Positions 1 to 9,276 of a DNA stretch of 64,000 nucleotides are shown here, one piece after another. A program made the translations under genes and the position numbers. The notes beneath the pieces were generated by a model. The model was not told the origin of the DNA, did not search any database, and worked only from the letters and a program-made list of their open reading frames with translations. Each line of letters starts with the position of its first letter. Within the stretch, counting starts at the first letter, position 1. This DNA is from Calothrix sp. MO_167.B12 (GTDB lineage: Bacteria > Cyanobacteriota > Cyanobacteriia > Cyanobacteriales > Nostocaceae): assembly GCA_030066045.1 (NCBI GenBank), contig JASJCJ010000004.1:1-64000 (forward strand). Direction: 5' to 3'.

Positions 1-186
1 GTTCTGACGGGGACTGGTAACAGTCTAGTTAAGAGTCTAAGAAGCAGGAAAAAAGGTGGAGAGGCAAGGATTTATCCTGCCTCGTAACATCCTTTGAGAA
101 TCCCTGCGGATTTATCCCAGGGAGTACGTCAATTAAATTATCTATACTCAAGCGGGGTTTAAAACCCCATCCCCTACGGGTTGTTT

Positions 187-221
187 GTTTTGTGTTGGGG
201 TTTAAATCCCCATTACAAAAC
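187..221. repeat. Palindromic dispersed repeat, copy 1
   Basis: Outer arms GTTTTGTG and ACAAAAC enclose an inner GGGG/CCCC pair, giving a nested hairpin. A diverged copy with the same arms lies at 33595-33628, also next to an AATTCTA heptamer array. A REP-like dispersed palindrome is the simplest reading. Confidence 0.6.
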
Positions 222-256
222 GTAATTACGAATTACGAATTACGAATTACGAATTG
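222..256. repeat. Heptameric tandem repeat (AATTACG)
   Basis: About five near-perfect copies of the 7-base unit AATTACG follow the palindrome directly. This is typical of the short tandemly repeated repetitive sequences of heterocystous cyanobacteria. Confidence 0.7.
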
Positions 257-415
257 TTTAAGTTTGCCACACATCCATGATTCGTAAGAGCACGGCATCC
301 ACCCATTTGTCCCATTGTTTTTCTGACATCTTCAATAAAAATGATTGCGAAAGATGGAAGCTTGCAAAGCTTATCCAGTAGTTCTTTCACAATCTAAAAT
401 TCTAAATTCTAAATT

Positions 416-1135
416 CTACATTCCCCAGTGAATCCTGGCGTTACCAAAACCCATATTATGTAAATAATCATTCCACTTGTCAGCATCCGCACGCCGAGCA
501 AAGGGACCAACCGCTACATAATGTCCCCGTCCACTCTTTCTGGCCGTAATTCCCCGATACAATCCAGTATCTTGCTGAATGCGAGCCGCTATTTGCATTG
601 CCTGTTCAGCACTACTGGGGATCGCCACATAGTAGTATCTAGAATTTGGTTCTTTTATACCACCAATAGCATCATTATTAGGTATTTCCCGCCTTTGGCT
701 CGGACTGAAAATACGGGTGTTATTCACCCCATAAGCTGCTAATTGTCTAACCCTTCTGCGGGCATTGCCAGGTTCGCGAAATACCCCAGCTTGGATAATA
801 TATCTCCTTTGGAATTCACGGACATAGGCTCTAGGTTCTACCTGACGCACCTGTTGCAGTGTTTGAAAATTGTTGCTGTCTACATAAACCACATAGCGAT
901 GGAAATTCTGTATATACCGAGTCGATGGGATAGTACTAAATTCGACGTAACCCTGGTTATATCCCGAGGACTGATAAACCCTGTTGTTAAATTGTGGACT
1001 GGGGTAATTAATCATCCCTTGATACATTTGTGCGGCAACTGGGGTGGAAATACCTAAAACTAGAGACAAACCAAATAATAATGGTTGATGATAATGGCTA
1101 GTTAGTATAAGTTTATTTAATGCTTTTGGGAACAT
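416..1135 (-). CDS. Secreted SPOR-like domain protein
   Basis: The predicted product is 239 aa. I chose the ATG at 1135 because it is followed by a classical signal peptide (short basic start, hydrophobic run, VAAQ cleavage-like site near residue 33); the longer open frame would run back into mnmA. The C-terminal half has two copies of a pattern typical of SPOR-like repeats, RRYIIQAGVF and GRGHYVAVGPFARRADADKW, with residue stretches that read like peptidoglycan-binding SPOR units. The likely role is a periplasmic or envelope protein. The stop codon TAG lies inside the AATTCTA heptamer array. It is divergent from mnmA with about 150 bases between starts. The SPOR assignment is from pattern only. 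Confidence 0.7.
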   Translation of the reverse strand: MFPKALNKLILTSHYHQPLLFGLSLVLGISTPVAAQMYQGMINYPSPQFNNRVYQSSGYNQGYVEFSTIPSTRYIQNFHRYVVYVDSNNFQTLQQVRQVEPRAYVREFQRRYIIQAGVFREPGNARRRVRQLAAYGVNNTRIFSPSQRREIPNNDAIGGIKEPNSRYYYVAIPSSAEQAMQIAARIQQDTGLYRGITARKSGRGHYVAVGPFARRADADKWNDYLHNMGFGNARIHWGM

Positions 1136-1283
1136 AACAACTTCTGATTTTAAATTTTGGTTATACAAGTCAGTAAAATTAACCAAGAAATTGGGGATTA
1201 GCGTACAATCAAAAATAGGTTGACATTTGTACCATCTACACAGTGTTAGCTTAGAAATATCAACCAAGCAAGATATACCAGAA

Positions 1284-2339
1284 ATGACAAAGGTCGTAGT
1301 TGGACTCTCCGGTGGTGTTGATAGTTCCACCGCCGCTGCTATTTTGCACCGTCAGAGCTATGAAGTAATTGGTCTTACCCTTTGGCTAATGAAGGGTAAA
1401 GGACAGTGTTGCTCCGAGGGCATGGTTGATGCTGCCTACATTTGCGAACAATTGGGTATACCCCATCACGTTGTTGATATTCGGGAAGTATTTCAAACTC
1501 AAATTGTTGACTATTTGGTTAGTGGGTACAGTACGGGGATAACTCCTTTGCCTTGTTCCCAGTGCAATAAAACGGTGAAATTCGGTCCAATGGTCAAGTA
1601 TGCCCAAGAAAAATTGGGCAGTGATAAAATCGCCACCGGCCACTACGCACGAATTCGTCATAATTCAGAAACCGGACGTTACGAATTGTTAAGGGCTTGC
1701 GATCGCAATAAAGACCAATCTTATTTTCTTTATGATTTGTCCCAAGATTTACTGAGAGCATCAATATTTCCACTGGGAGAATTACAAAAAAGCGAAACCC
1801 GCCGTTTAGCTGCCGAGTATGGGTTGAAAACCGCAGACAAGCCAGAAAGTCAAGACTTGTGTTTGGTGGAAAGCAATGGTTCCATGCGGGCATTTTTAGA
1901 TAAATATTTAGCCCCCAAGCAAGGGGATATTGTGGACACAGAGGGTAAAGTTTTGGGTCAACATGATGGTGTGCATCATTACACCATTGGGCAGCGTAAA
2001 GGGCTGGGAATTGCCGCTCCTGCACCCCTGTATGTGATTAGTTTAGATGCGGTAAACAATCGTGTTATAGTGGGCGATCGCACTAAAGCTACCCAACCAG
2101 AATGTACAGTGGAAAGGGTTAATTGGGTTTCCATTGCTGAGCCATCCAGTCCAATTCGGGCGGAGGTACAAATTCGTTATCGTTCCGCACCAATTCCGGT
2201 AACCATAGTTCCCTTGGGCAATTCTCGGGTGCGGGTGGTATTTGACGAACCCCAGTTTAGTGTCACCCCCGGACAAGCAGCAGTTTGGTATGAAGGGGAG
2301 AAGGTGTTAGGTGGGGGGATTATTGAGGTGATGGGTTGA
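1284..2339 (+). CDS. mnmA: tRNA-specific 2-thiouridylase MnmA
   Basis: MnmA thiolates uridine 34 of tRNA Lys, Glu and Gln, using ATP and sulfur relayed through cysteine. The 351-aa product shows the PP-loop GLSGGVDSS at residues 7-15, the first catalytic cysteine in [11 protein letters not shown] (Cys94) and the second in SQDLCLV (Cys193), plus the C-terminal beta-barrel region with [13 protein letters not shown]. The ATG at 1284 was chosen over the upstream in-frame ATG at 1227 because the PP-loop should lie within the first 15 residues. A thirteen-unit heptamer array begins at the stop codon. The family assignment is firm. Confidence 0.96.
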   Translation: MTKVVVGLSGGVDSSTAAAILHRQSYEVIGLTLWLMKGKGQCCSEGMVDAAYICEQLGIPHHVVDIREVFQTQIVDYLVSGYSTGITPLPCSQCNKTVKFGPMVKYAQEKLGSDKIATGHYARIRHNSETGRYELLRACDRNKDQSYFLYDLSQDLLRASIFPLGELQKSETRRLAAEYGLKTADKPESQDLCLVESNGSMRAFLDKYLAPKQGDIVDTEGKVLGQHDGVHHYTIGQRKGLGIAAPAPLYVISLDAVNNRVIVGDRTKATQPECTVERVNWVSIAEPSSPIRAEVQIRYRSAPIPVTIVPLGNSRVRVVFDEPQFSVTPGQAAVWYEGEKVLGGGIIEVMG

Positions 2340-2426
2340 TGGTTGACAGTTGACGGTTGACAGTTGACGGTTGACGGTTGACGGTTGACAGTTGACGGTT
2401 GACGGTTGACAGTTGACAGTTGGGAG
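2336..2426. repeat. Heptameric tandem repeat (TTGACRG), about 13 units
   Basis: Thirteen consecutive 7-base units, mostly TTGACAG or TTGACGG, start at the very end of mnmA. The mnmA stop TGA lies within the first unit. Related TTGACRG/CAACTGT units recur near 6135-6175, 14891 and 16757. Confidence 0.9.
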
Positions 2427-2443
2427 TTAAGATTTTTTATCTT

Positions 2444-2497
2444 TCACTCCTTCCCTCCTTCACTCCTTCCCTCCTTCCCTCCATCACTCCTTCCCTA
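2444..2497. repeat. Pyrimidine-rich heptameric repeat
   Basis: Repeats of TTCCCTCC and TTCACTCC run in a 7-base register. The reverse complement (GGGAGTGA type) forms the array at 6024-6122, so one repeat family occurs in both orientations. Confidence 0.75.
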
Positions 2498-2565
2498 GAT
2501 AGCTGGATTTTGCTAATTTAATAAATATTTAATAAATTGTAACTGAACCTAGAGAAGGAATTAGC

Positions 2566-3744
2566 TTGAGTAACAACATACAAGGCATTGCTCCCCACGG
2601 TGGGCATTTGGTAAATCGCATTGCCACATCCGAACAAAAAGAAGAATTTCTGTCTAAGGCAGACTTTTTGCCACGAGTGCAACTTGACGAGCGAGCCGTT
2701 TCCGATTTACATATGATTGCGATCGGTGGTTTTAGTCCTCTGACTGGTTTTATGAATAAAGAGGATTATGATCGCGTAGTATCGGATATGCGGCTAGCTA
2801 ATGGTGTAGCGTGGGCAATTCCCGTAACACTTTCCGTTTCCCCAGAACAGGCTGATTCACTCCAGGAAGGTAATCTAGTGCGTCTAGATGACACCACAGG
2901 GAGATATATTGGTGTTTTACATTTAACACAAAAATATAGCTACGATAAAACCAGGGAGGCAATCAACGTCTACCGTACCGAGGAAGAAAAGCATCCTGGT
3001 GTGAAGGTAGTTTACAACCAGGGGGAGATCAACTTAGCTGGTGATGTGTGGTTATTAGAACGCGATCCCCATCCCCTGTTCCCTTCGTACCAAATCGATC
3101 CCGCAGCCTCACGGTTAGTGTTTCAAGAAAAGGGATGGAATACCGTAGTTGGTTTCCAGACTCGCAACCCTATTCACCGTGCCCATGAATACATTCAAAA
3201 GTGTGCCCTAGAAACCGTGGATGGTTTATTTTTACATCCATTGGTGGGAGCAACCAAGTCAGATGATATTCCTGCTGATGTGCGGATGCGCTGCTATGAA
3301 ATTTTGTTAGAAAACTATTATCCTCCCAATCGGGTGATTTTAGCCATTAATCCCTCCGCCATGCGTTATGCAGGACCAAGAGAAGCTATTTTCCATGCTC
3401 TGGTTAGGAAAAATTATGGCTGCACCCACTTTATTGTAGGACGGGATCATGCTGGGGTAGGTGACTACTACGGTACTTATGATGCCCAGTATATTTTTGA
3501 CGAGTTTAAACCAGAAGAATTGGGTATTGTACCCATGAAGTTTGAACACGCTTTCTACTGTACCCGGACTAAACAAATGGCAACCAGCAAAACCAGTCCT
3601 AGTAATAAAGAAGAGCGAGTCCACTTGTCTGGAACAAAAGTGAGGGAAATGCTCCGTCGGGGAGAATTACCCCCACCAGAATTCTCTCGCCCCGAAGTAG
3701 CGGCAGAATTGGCGCGGGCAATGCGAAACCAAGTCACAGCTTAG
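2566..3744 (+). CDS. sat: Sulfate adenylyltransferase (ATP sulfurylase)
   Basis: Sat makes adenylyl sulfate from sulfate and ATP, the first step of assimilatory sulfate reduction. The 392-aa product shows the HxxH signature in [10 protein letters not shown] (198-207), the GRDHAGVG motif (292-299) and the C-terminal [19 protein letters not shown] region. The full family length is present. Translation probably starts at TTG 2566: a purine-rich AGAGAAGGAA lies just upstream, and residues from [13 protein letters not shown] onward match the family start. The gene stands alone, and a GC-rich hairpin follows it at 3757-3776. Adenylyl sulfate is also the precursor of PAPS, which the sulfotransferase at 53903 would need; that link is metabolic only. 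Confidence 0.96.
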   Translation: MSNNIQGIAPHGGHLVNRIATSEQKEEFLSKADFLPRVQLDERAVSDLHMIAIGGFSPLTGFMNKEDYDRVVSDMRLANGVAWAIPVTLSVSPEQADSLQEGNLVRLDDTTGRYIGVLHLTQKYSYDKTREAINVYRTEEEKHPGVKVVYNQGEINLAGDVWLLERDPHPLFPSYQIDPAASRLVFQEKGWNTVVGFQTRNPIHRAHEYIQKCALETVDGLFLHPLVGATKSDDIPADVRMRCYEILLENYYPPNRVILAINPSAMRYAGPREAIFHALVRKNYGCTHFIVGRDHAGVGDYYGTYDAQYIFDEFKPEELGIVPMKFEHAFYCTRTKQMATSKTSPSNKEERVHLSGTKVREMLRRGELPPPEFSRPEVAAELARAMRNQVTA

Positions 3745-3756
3745 GGTATTGATACT

Positions 3757-3776
3757 CCCCTGGCTAAAGCTGGGGG
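3757..3776. terminator. Stem-loop after sat
   Basis: CCCCTGGC and GCTGGGGG pair with two G-T wobbles around a TAAA loop, 12 bases after the sat stop. There is no T-run, so it may be a transcript-end hairpin or a relic of an IS200/IS605-type end, which often has a similar CCCC-TAAAG-GGGG hairpin. Confidence 0.45.
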
Positions 3777-3874
3777 ATTCTTGATTCATCCAGCCGAATT
3801 ATGTCCCCAAGTGTAGATGCCGATATGCCCTACCGTATTTAATCCCCAGCTGAAAAAGTCTTTGGGTGAGGGTA

Positions 3875-3904
3875 GGCAACAGGCAACAGGCAACAGGCAA
3901 CAGT
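3875..3904. repeat. Heptameric tandem repeat (GGCAACA)
   Basis: Four units of GGCAACA in tandem. The same unit forms an array at 16856-16893. Confidence 0.8.
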
Positions 3905-4288
3905 TTCATCCCTGATTTTTTCTATTCTTTTTACCAAAAAAAATGAGCACGACTCGCGCTACCCAGAGCGACTGTCGTCGTCGCGGGGTCGCTCGTCAAT
4001 GCAAGGTTTTTAAATCTCAAACCCCTATTGACTTGCACGCCTGCCCCAATAAAATAGCCTCAAAGCATTGATACATCAATATTTTTCAGTTATTCAGCAA
4101 ACCCTAGTTAGATACCTAGTACCGCTGCTTTGGAAGTCAAAAGTATTGTGAACTCTTGCTTTGACGTTTTATAAATGGTTGCTTTATTTCCGCCGTGCTG
4201 TACTAGGATCGGGTATCTTCCCAATAGTCAAGTGAAACTCATCCTAGAATAGAAATATCTATAGCCGAACATTTCACATTTTTTGTCT

Positions 4289-5386
4289 ATGCCAGTTTTA
4301 GCAGCGATCGCAGTCTTGGCTGTTTTAATCTTAGTACACGAGTTAGGACACTTCCTTGCTGCCCGTTCTCAAGGTATTTATGTTAACCGCTTTTCTTTAG
4401 GCTTTGGCCCAGTTATTTGGAAATACCAAGGGTCTCAAACTGAGTATGCCGTCCGGGCTTTCCCCTTAGGAGGTTTTGTCGGGTTTCCCGATGATGATCC
4501 AGATAGTGATATTCCACCCGATGATCCCAACTTATTACGTAATCGTCCTATCTTAGACCGGGCAATAGTTATTAGTGCTGGAGTGATAGCCAATTTAATA
4601 TTTGCTTATTTGATGCTGGTAATTCAGTTTGGGATTGTTGGTACTCCTGAATTGAAATATCAACCTGGCGTAATTGTCCAGCCGATTACTACTGAACAAT
4701 CTGTAGCTTATCAAGCTGGAGTTAGGGAAGGAGATATTGTTCTTGCTGTAGGGGATAAAGAACTGGGAGCTTCTAAAAATGCGACCGAATTGCTCAAAAC
4801 TGAAATAGAAAGCCATCCCAACCAATCCATAGAATTAAAAATTCAGCGCCAACAAGAAAATTTAGTTTTACAAGTGACCCCACAGCTAAAAAAGGGTAAA
4901 GGTCATATAGGTATTAAGTTAATACCAAATGCCACCCTTGTTGATCCCCCTGTGTATCATCGTCCCCAAAAAGTACAAGAAGTTTTGGGAATTGCTGCTC
5001 ACAGATTTCAACAGTTAGTTATAGGCACATTCCAAGGATTTGGGCAATTAATCACCAATTTCCAAAATACTGCCGACAAGTTAGCAGGTCCTGTGAAAAT
5101 CGTAGAAGCAGGAGCCAAATTAGCTGCCAATGACAGCACTAATTTGTTATTTTTCGCTGCTATTATCAGCATTAACCTGGCAGTGATTAATATTTTGCCT
5201 CTACCAGCTTTGGATGGTGGACAACTAGCTTTTCTCCTGATTGAAGGTTTGCGTGGTAAACCCCTGCCTAATAAAATCCAAGAAAATGTCATGCAAACTG
5301 GTTTGGTGCTACTTTTGGGATTGGGAATTTTCTTAATTGTTAAAGATACATCCCAATTAGAGTGGGTGCAAAAATTATTTCAGTGA
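4289..5386 (+). CDS. rseP: RseP-type site-2 membrane metalloprotease (M50)
   Basis: This is an intramembrane zinc protease that cleaves membrane-bound regulators within the bilayer. The zinc site HELGH lies at residues 17-21 in the first transmembrane helix, with the downstream ligand motif NILPLPALDGG near 301-311 in a later helix. A PDZ region spans roughly 125-200 (AYQAGVREGDIVLAVGDKEL). The 365-aa length suits the single-PDZ cyanobacterial and chloroplast type. I prefer ATG 4289 to the TTG six bases upstream because the hydrophobic helix starts at once. The 3' end overlaps nth by four bases, so the two are probably co-transcribed. The physiological substrate is not indicated. Confidence 0.93.
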   Translation: MPVLAAIAVLAVLILVHELGHFLAARSQGIYVNRFSLGFGPVIWKYQGSQTEYAVRAFPLGGFVGFPDDDPDSDIPPDDPNLLRNRPILDRAIVISAGVIANLIFAYLMLVIQFGIVGTPELKYQPGVIVQPITTEQSVAYQAGVREGDIVLAVGDKELGASKNATELLKTEIESHPNQSIELKIQRQQENLVLQVTPQLKKGKGHIGIKLIPNATLVDPPVYHRPQKVQEVLGIAAHRFQQLVIGTFQGFGQLITNFQNTADKLAGPVKIVEAGAKLAANDSTNLLFFAAIISINLAVINILPLPALDGGQLAFLLIEGLRGKPLPNKIQENVMQTGLVLLLGLGIFLIVKDTSQLEWVQKLFQ

Positions 5387-6048
5387 TTACTAGCCACAAA
5401 AAGTTAGGTAAAAAGCAAAGGGCATTAGAAATATTAGTGCGTCTCAAACGTTTATATCCTAATGCCACTTGCTCTTTAGATTATTCAAGTACCGTACAAC
5501 TGTTGGTAGCAACTATTCTCTCCGCCCAATGTACGGATGAAAGGGTGAATAAGGTTACACCTGAGTTATTCCGTCGTTTCCCTGATGCGACGAGTATGGG
5601 TAATGCTGATTTGACAGAGTTAGAAACCTTGGTTCGTTCCACCGGGTTTTACCGCAATAAGGCAAAGAATATTCAAGCCGCCTGTCGGATGATTGACAAG
5701 GAATTTGCCGGGGAAGTACCTAAAACAATGGAACAACTATTAAAGCTTCCTGGAGTGGCAAGAAAGACTGCCAATGTGGTGTTAGCTCATGGTTATGGGA
5801 TTAACGTGGGGGTGACTGTAGATACCCACGTCAAGCGTCTCAGCCAGCGTTTGGGTTTGACCGAACACCAAGATCCCATTCGTATTGAGCGCGATTTAAT
5901 GAAGTTATTACCCCAACCAGATTGGGAAAATTGGTCAATTCGGCTGATTTATCATGGGCGTGCTGTGTGTAAAGCCCGCTCCCCTGAGTGTGAAGTTTGT
6001 CAACTGGCAGATTTGTGCCCAGTGGTGAGTGAGGGAGTGAGGGAGTGA
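5383..6048 (+). CDS. nth: Endonuclease III (DNA glycosylase/AP lyase)
   Basis: Nth removes oxidised pyrimidines and nicks at abasic sites in base excision repair. The 221-aa product has the helix-hairpin-helix LPGVARKTANVVL with catalytic Lys128, the catalytic aspartate in VDTHVKRLSQRLGL (Asp147), and a 4Fe-4S loop C-x6-C-x2-C-x5-C at Cys196, 203, 206 and 212. A GTG at 5383 overlaps the protease stop (GTGA) and gives the usual family length; a GTG at 5362 would add seven residues. The last six residues (SEGVRE) and the stop codon are encoded by the heptamer array that starts here, so the original C-terminus may have been replaced. Confidence 0.95.
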   Translation: MITSHKKLGKKQRALEILVRLKRLYPNATCSLDYSSTVQLLVATILSAQCTDERVNKVTPELFRRFPDATSMGNADLTELETLVRSTGFYRNKAKNIQAACRMIDKEFAGEVPKTMEQLLKLPGVARKTANVVLAHGYGINVGVTVDTHVKRLSQRLGLTEHQDPIRIERDLMKLLPQPDWENWSIRLIYHGRAVCKARSPECEVCQLADLCPVVSEGVRE

Positions 6049-6122
6049 TGGAGTGAAGGAGGGAAGGAGTGAGGGAGTGAAAGAGTGAGGGAGTGATGGA
6101 GTGAGGGAGTGAGGGAGTGAAA
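6024..6122. repeat. Heptameric tandem repeat (GGGAGTGA type) entering nth
   Basis: Long purine-rich array of GTGAGGGA-like units in a 7-base register. It begins inside the nth reading frame, supplies its last codons and stop, and runs on for about 75 bases. Confidence 0.85.
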
Positions 6123-6132
6123 GAATTAAACT

Positions 6133-6180
6133 TTCAACCGTCAACTGTCAACTGTCAACTGTCAACTGTCAACCAACAAC
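6133..6180. repeat. Heptameric tandem repeat (TCAACTG)
   Basis: Units TCAACCG, four TCAACTG, TCAACCA, then ACAACTA and ACAACCA. It is the reverse complement of the TTGACRG family after mnmA. Confidence 0.85.
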
Positions 6181-6251
6181 TAACAACCATTACCAGTATG
6201 GGAAAAATAGAATAAGATAGAAAATGCTGTCAAAAATTAATTTTAGGATTT

Positions 6252-6554
6252 ATGGCGAAAAAGAGCATGGTTGAGCGCGAGAAAAAGCGCGTCAAAATGG
6301 TGGCAAAGTATGCCGCAAAGCGGGAAGCATTATTAGAAGAATTCAGACAAGCTGAGTCTCCTTTAGACAAATTGGAAATTCATCGCAAAATTCAACAACT
6401 ACCCCGCAATAGTGCTCCTAGCCGCCGCCATAACCGTTGCTGGGTAACAGGTCGTCCCAGAGGTTATTATCGTGACTTTGGATTGTCTCGTAACGTTCTG
6501 CGGGATTGGGCACACCAAGGTTTATTGCCTGGAGTTGTTAAGTCTAGTTGGTAA
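6252..6554 (+). CDS. rpsN: 30S ribosomal protein S14
   Basis: S14 binds the 3' domain of 16S rRNA in the small subunit head. The 100-aa length, the start [13 protein letters not shown] and the conserved end [40 protein letters not shown] region are diagnostic. It is the long, zinc-free type: there is no CxxC pair. The gene stands alone rather than in the main ribosomal operon, as is usual in cyanobacteria. ATG 6252 follows a short AGGATTT stretch. Confidence 0.97.
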   Translation: MAKKSMVEREKKRVKMVAKYAAKREALLEEFRQAESPLDKLEIHRKIQQLPRNSAPSRRHNRCWVTGRPRGYYRDFGLSRNVLRDWAHQGLLPGVVKSSW

Positions 6555-6643
6555 GACTAGGAATTAATGGGTTATGAGTGATGAGTTATGAGTGATGAAC
6601 AAAAATTCCTAACTCTTAACTCTCAACTCCCAACTCCCAACTT

Positions 6644-6973
6644 CTATTGCCCACAACATTTGTCAAAACCGAGACTTTCTAAAAGAAGATCGCTAACAGC
6701 GTTGGCGATCGCAAATTCTCCATAAAAACTTTTAGAAAAATCAAACGCTCGCATTTCTGTAATAATAGCAATTACCAGACAACCAAGGTCGTTCTCTCCT
6801 TCCATTCGCTGCCTCATAAAAATTTGAGCAGCACGCTCGGCAATATCGCTGTTAATGTCTTCTGGTATAAATTCTTCATTCAACCACTGGTGTAAAGATT
6901 TTTGTAACCATGTCTTTTCCTGCTCTGGATTAACAACTGGGGGTAGTGTAATTGATGGAATTGGTTCAGTCAT
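6644..6973 (-). CDS. Conserved hypothetical protein, 109 aa
   Basis: I do not recognise a named domain. The product is acidic and mostly helical, with no signal peptide or membrane segment. A proline-rich start (MTEPIPSITLPPVVNPEQ) precedes helices such as WLQKSLHQWLNEEFI and ERAAQIFMRQRMEGE, and the end carries a CCG pair (DKCCGQ). The composition and clean ATG make it a real gene. It converges with rpsN, and the gap between them holds heptamer-like ATGAGTG and CAACTCC repeats. No function is offered. Confidence 0.65.
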   Translation of the reverse strand: MTEPIPSITLPPVVNPEQEKTWLQKSLHQWLNEEFIPEDINSDIAERAAQIFMRQRMEGENDLGCLVIAIITEMRAFDFSKSFYGEFAIANAVSDLLLESLGFDKCCGQ

Positions 6974-7102
6974 ATTGAATATTTTTTACGCAGAGTAATT
7001 TTACAAATGGTAATAGCCAAGGAGTAATGAATAATTACTTTGATAATGACCAATTATCGATCAGTAATTGTAAGCAGGTAGGCATAATTAAATGTAAGAT
7101 CG

Positions 7103-7156
7103 AACCTCACCCCCATCCCCTCTCCTTATTAAGGTGCCGTCAGGCGGGGTGAGGTT
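7103..7156. repeat. Inverted repeat AACCTCACCCC / GGGGTGAGGTT
   Basis: Perfect 11-base arms lie 32 bases apart in the gap before aat. It could fold as a long hairpin. The sequence style is that of a dispersed cyanobacterial repeat rather than a terminator, since no gene ends just upstream on the plus strand. Confidence 0.6.
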
Positions 7157-7267
7157 TTATACTTCATTTGACCCAGTTACCTAATTAAGGTATTCCACGT
7201 ATATTTTTTTTCGATGGTTCCCATCAGAAATTTAACTCCTCTGCTACTTTTTATCTTTATTTTATAA

Positions 7268-7843
7268 ATGCAGTACGATGTTGCCACTATTATTGAAGGC
7301 TATGCCCAAGGCTATTTTCTCATGGCTGATGAAAATAATGTCTTGGGATGGTATGGTAGTCGCGATCGCACTCTCATTCCCCTAGATGAGCGATTTCGCT
7401 ATCCCAAATCCCTGCGACGGGTTTTGAATCAAGAACGATTTACAGTGGCAATTAACCGCGATTTCCCGGCTGTGGTTGAAGGTTGTGCTAATCGCGAGAC
7501 GACTTGGATTTCACCAGAACTCAAAGATATTTATTGGCTACTACACCAAGCTGGTTGGGCATATAGTTTTGAAACTTGGCAAGGGGATGAATTAGCTGGA
7601 GGAATTTTAGGTCTTGTTATTGGTGGTGCCTTTATTGGGGAATCCATGTTCTACCGTATTCCGGAAGGATCTAAGGTGGCGATGGTTAAGTTGGTGGAAA
7701 GGTTGCGGGAAAGAAAATTTGTATTGTTCGATGCTCAAATGATGAATCCCCATCTGGAAAGGTTTGGTGCTTATGGGGTAAGTGAAGAAGAATATCAAGA
7801 GCTACTTTACAAAGCGTTACAGTGTCAGTGTTTTCTTATTTAG
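7268..7843 (+). CDS. aat: Leucyl/phenylalanyl-tRNA--protein transferase
   Basis: Aat adds Leu or Phe from aminoacyl-tRNA to proteins with N-terminal Arg or Lys, feeding the N-end rule and ClpS/ClpAP degradation. The 191-aa product shows the family regions [24 protein letters not shown] and the C-terminal [19 protein letters not shown]. It is a little shorter than the E. coli protein, as cyanobacterial forms usually are. The usual WFSP-type motif near the N-terminus is replaced by [18 protein letters not shown], a common cyanobacterial variant. ATG 7268 is the only good start. It is followed by the IS200/IS605 insertion. Confidence 0.92.
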   Translation: MQYDVATIIEGYAQGYFLMADENNVLGWYGSRDRTLIPLDERFRYPKSLRRVLNQERFTVAINRDFPAVVEGCANRETTWISPELKDIYWLLHQAGWAYSFETWQGDELAGGILGLVIGGAFIGESMFYRIPEGSKVAMVKLVERLRERKFVLFDAQMMNPHLERFGAYGVSEEEYQELLYKALQCQCFLI

Positions 7844-7945
7844 CTGTAGAGATCGTTACACTTGTTCGCTCTGTTACAATTGTCTAAAAATTTTAATCAT
7901 CCCATCATCAGCCTGTAATCAATCAAATTGAATGACAGAAATGAA

Positions 7946-9276
7946 TGGGATACAAGCCCCGCCCTTCAAGGGCGGCTTTTTATATCTGGATTTTGATGTT
8001 ATTATAGTATTTGATACTTTATAACTCAGTATCAATAGTGTTTGTCTACTCATACAAAGTCAACCCAAGACCACGACAAATAATCGCCATTAATGAAGCA
8101 ATTAGGACATCTCAATTTGTCCGTAATAAAGTGCTGCGTTATTGGATGGATAATCGCGGTGTTGGCAAGACTAAAATGTTCAGATACAACACCTTACTGA
8201 GAAAACAGTTTAAATTTGTAGAAGATTTAAACTGTCACGCTTGTCAGACTGCTGTTGAACGGGTTTTAAAAGCAGTTAATCGTTTTTACAGCAATTGTAA
8301 ACAACAGATTCCAGGCAAGAAGGGTTATCCTAAATTTAAGAAAAATACTCGTTCGGTTGAATATAAAATTTCGGGGTGGAAGTTATCACACAACAGAAAG
8401 CATATTACCTTTACAGACAAAAAAGGTATAGGCACTCTGAAGCTGATAGGTTCTAGAGACTTGAATTTTTATCAACTAGAACAGATTAAACGAGTCAGAA
8501 TTGTACGTCGTGCCGATGGTTACTATGTGCAGTTCTCGGTAAAATTAGACCCTAGAGATACAGTTGAACCCTTAACTCCCAGTCAAAACGCGGTAGGTAT
8601 TGATGTTGGTATCAAGTACTTCTTGGCAGACAGTCAAGGCAATATTGAACCGAACCCACAGTTTTACCGTAAGGGAGAAAGACAGTTAAATCGGTTGAAT
8701 CGAAACAAGTCTAAAAAGTACTGCAAAGGAAAACCACAGTCTCAAAATTATCACAAAGCTAGAGTCCGATATGCTCGCAAACATTTAAAAGTAAGTAGGC
8801 AGCGAGAAGAGTACCTCAAGAGAGTGGCGCTCCGCTTAATCAAGTCTAACGACTTAGTAGCTTATGAAAATTTGAATGTCAAAGGCATGGTGAAAAATCG
8901 ACATCTAGCAAAGTCGATCACAGATGCAGGATGGTCAATGTTTCGCCAGTGGTTAGATTATTTTGGTTATAAGTACGGGAAGATAACGATTGCGGTTTCT
9001 CCCCACAATACAAGTCAAAATTGTTCTAGTTGCGGCGAAAAAGTGCAGAAATCTCTATCTACGAGAACCCATATTTGTATTGAGTGTGGATTTGTGGAAG
9101 ATAGGGATGTTAACGCGGCGATAAATATCTTGCAGAGGGGACTAAGTACGGTGGGGCACACCGAATCTTATAAGCTTGGGGAGTTCGATCCTCTAGTTTC
9201 GTTGGAGAAATCCTGCGGGGTTACGGTTGGACTATGAACCAAGAATCCTCGCCCTTTTAGGGCGGTGGAGTGTCAA
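7946..9276 (+). mobile_element. IS200/IS605-family element, TnpB only (IS1341 type)
   Basis: The element is 1331 bases and has no tnpA. The left end begins TGGGATACAAG, just 3' of ATGAA (7941-7945), with a GCCC-TTCAA-GGGC hairpin at 7960-7974. The right end has a matching GCCC-TTTTA-GGGC hairpin at 9251-9263 and ends with TCAA at 9276. Deleting 7946-9276 joins ATGAA to TCGATTTATTC and restores an ATG-AAT-CGA start in the frame of the downstream nuclease-like gene, without target duplication, as expected for this family. Lacking TnpA, it would need one in trans to move. Confidence 0.85.
8038..9237 (+). CDS. tnpB: TnpB, RNA-guided endonuclease of an IS200/IS605 element
   Basis: TnpB is the RNA-guided nuclease ancestral to Cas12. 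The 399-aa product (from GTG 8038) has the RuvC residues in VGIDVGIKYF (Asp189), VAYENLNVKGM (Glu277) and EDRDVNAAINIL (Asp357). A zinc ribbon with Cys329, 332, 347 and 350 lies between the last two. The N-terminal VFVYSYKVNPRPRQ fits the family start; the TTG at 8011 would add nine unrelated residues. All catalytic residues are present, so the protein may be active. The stop overlaps the TTG used by the downstream fused frame. Confidence 0.92.
   Translation: MFVYSYKVNPRPRQIIAINEAIRTSQFVRNKVLRYWMDNRGVGKTKMFRYNTLLRKQFKFVEDLNCHACQTAVERVLKAVNRFYSNCKQQIPGKKGYPKFKKNTRSVEYKISGWKLSHNRKHITFTDKKGIGTLKLIGSRDLNFYQLEQIKRVRIVRRADGYYVQFSVKLDPRDTVEPLTPSQNAVGIDVGIKYFLADSQGNIEPNPQFYRKGERQLNRLNRNKSKKYCKGKPQSQNYHKARVRYARKHLKVSRQREEYLKRVALRLIKSNDLVAYENLNVKGMVKNRHLAKSITDAGWSMFRQWLDYFGYKYGKITIAVSPHNTSQNCSSCGEKVQKSLSTRTHICIECGFVEDRDVNAAINILQRGLSTVGHTESYKLGEFDPLVSLEKSCGVTVGL

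Larger units (their letters stand above)
1..415. other. Intergenic stretch with repeats; possible end of an upstream gene
   Basis: No convincing gene is seen. One frame is open from base 1 to a TAA near 109, which could be the tail of a gene outside the window, but nothing in it is recognisable. The rest holds a palindromic repeat at 187-221, an AATTACG heptamer array around 222-256 and an AATTCTA heptamer array at about 394-420. Confidence 0.4.
3745..4288. other. Intergenic region with hairpins and repeats, no gene
   Basis: The region holds a terminator-like hairpin just after sat, a GGCAACA heptamer array at 3875-3904 and a second GC-rich hairpin (arms GAGCGAC at 3966-3972 and GTCGCTC at 3988-3994). 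A CTAGTACCGCT...GGAAGTCA sequence at 4116-4138 recurs at 15085-15106. A 42-codon open frame at 3943 is not convincing. Promoter elements for the protease gene must lie here but none is clear. Confidence 0.5.

Noticed and set aside
2336-2426. Possible CRISPR array
   Set aside because: Units are 7 bases in direct tandem with no spacers, and no cas gene is near.
3757-3776. Second IS200/IS605 insertion after sat
   Set aside because: The hairpin looks like an IS end, but no tnpA/tnpB or opposite end is present, and its arms differ from those of the element at 7946.
3943-4071. Forty-two-codon ATG frame in the gap after sat
   Set aside because: GC-rich start lies in a hairpin, no ribosome binding site, no recognisable features.
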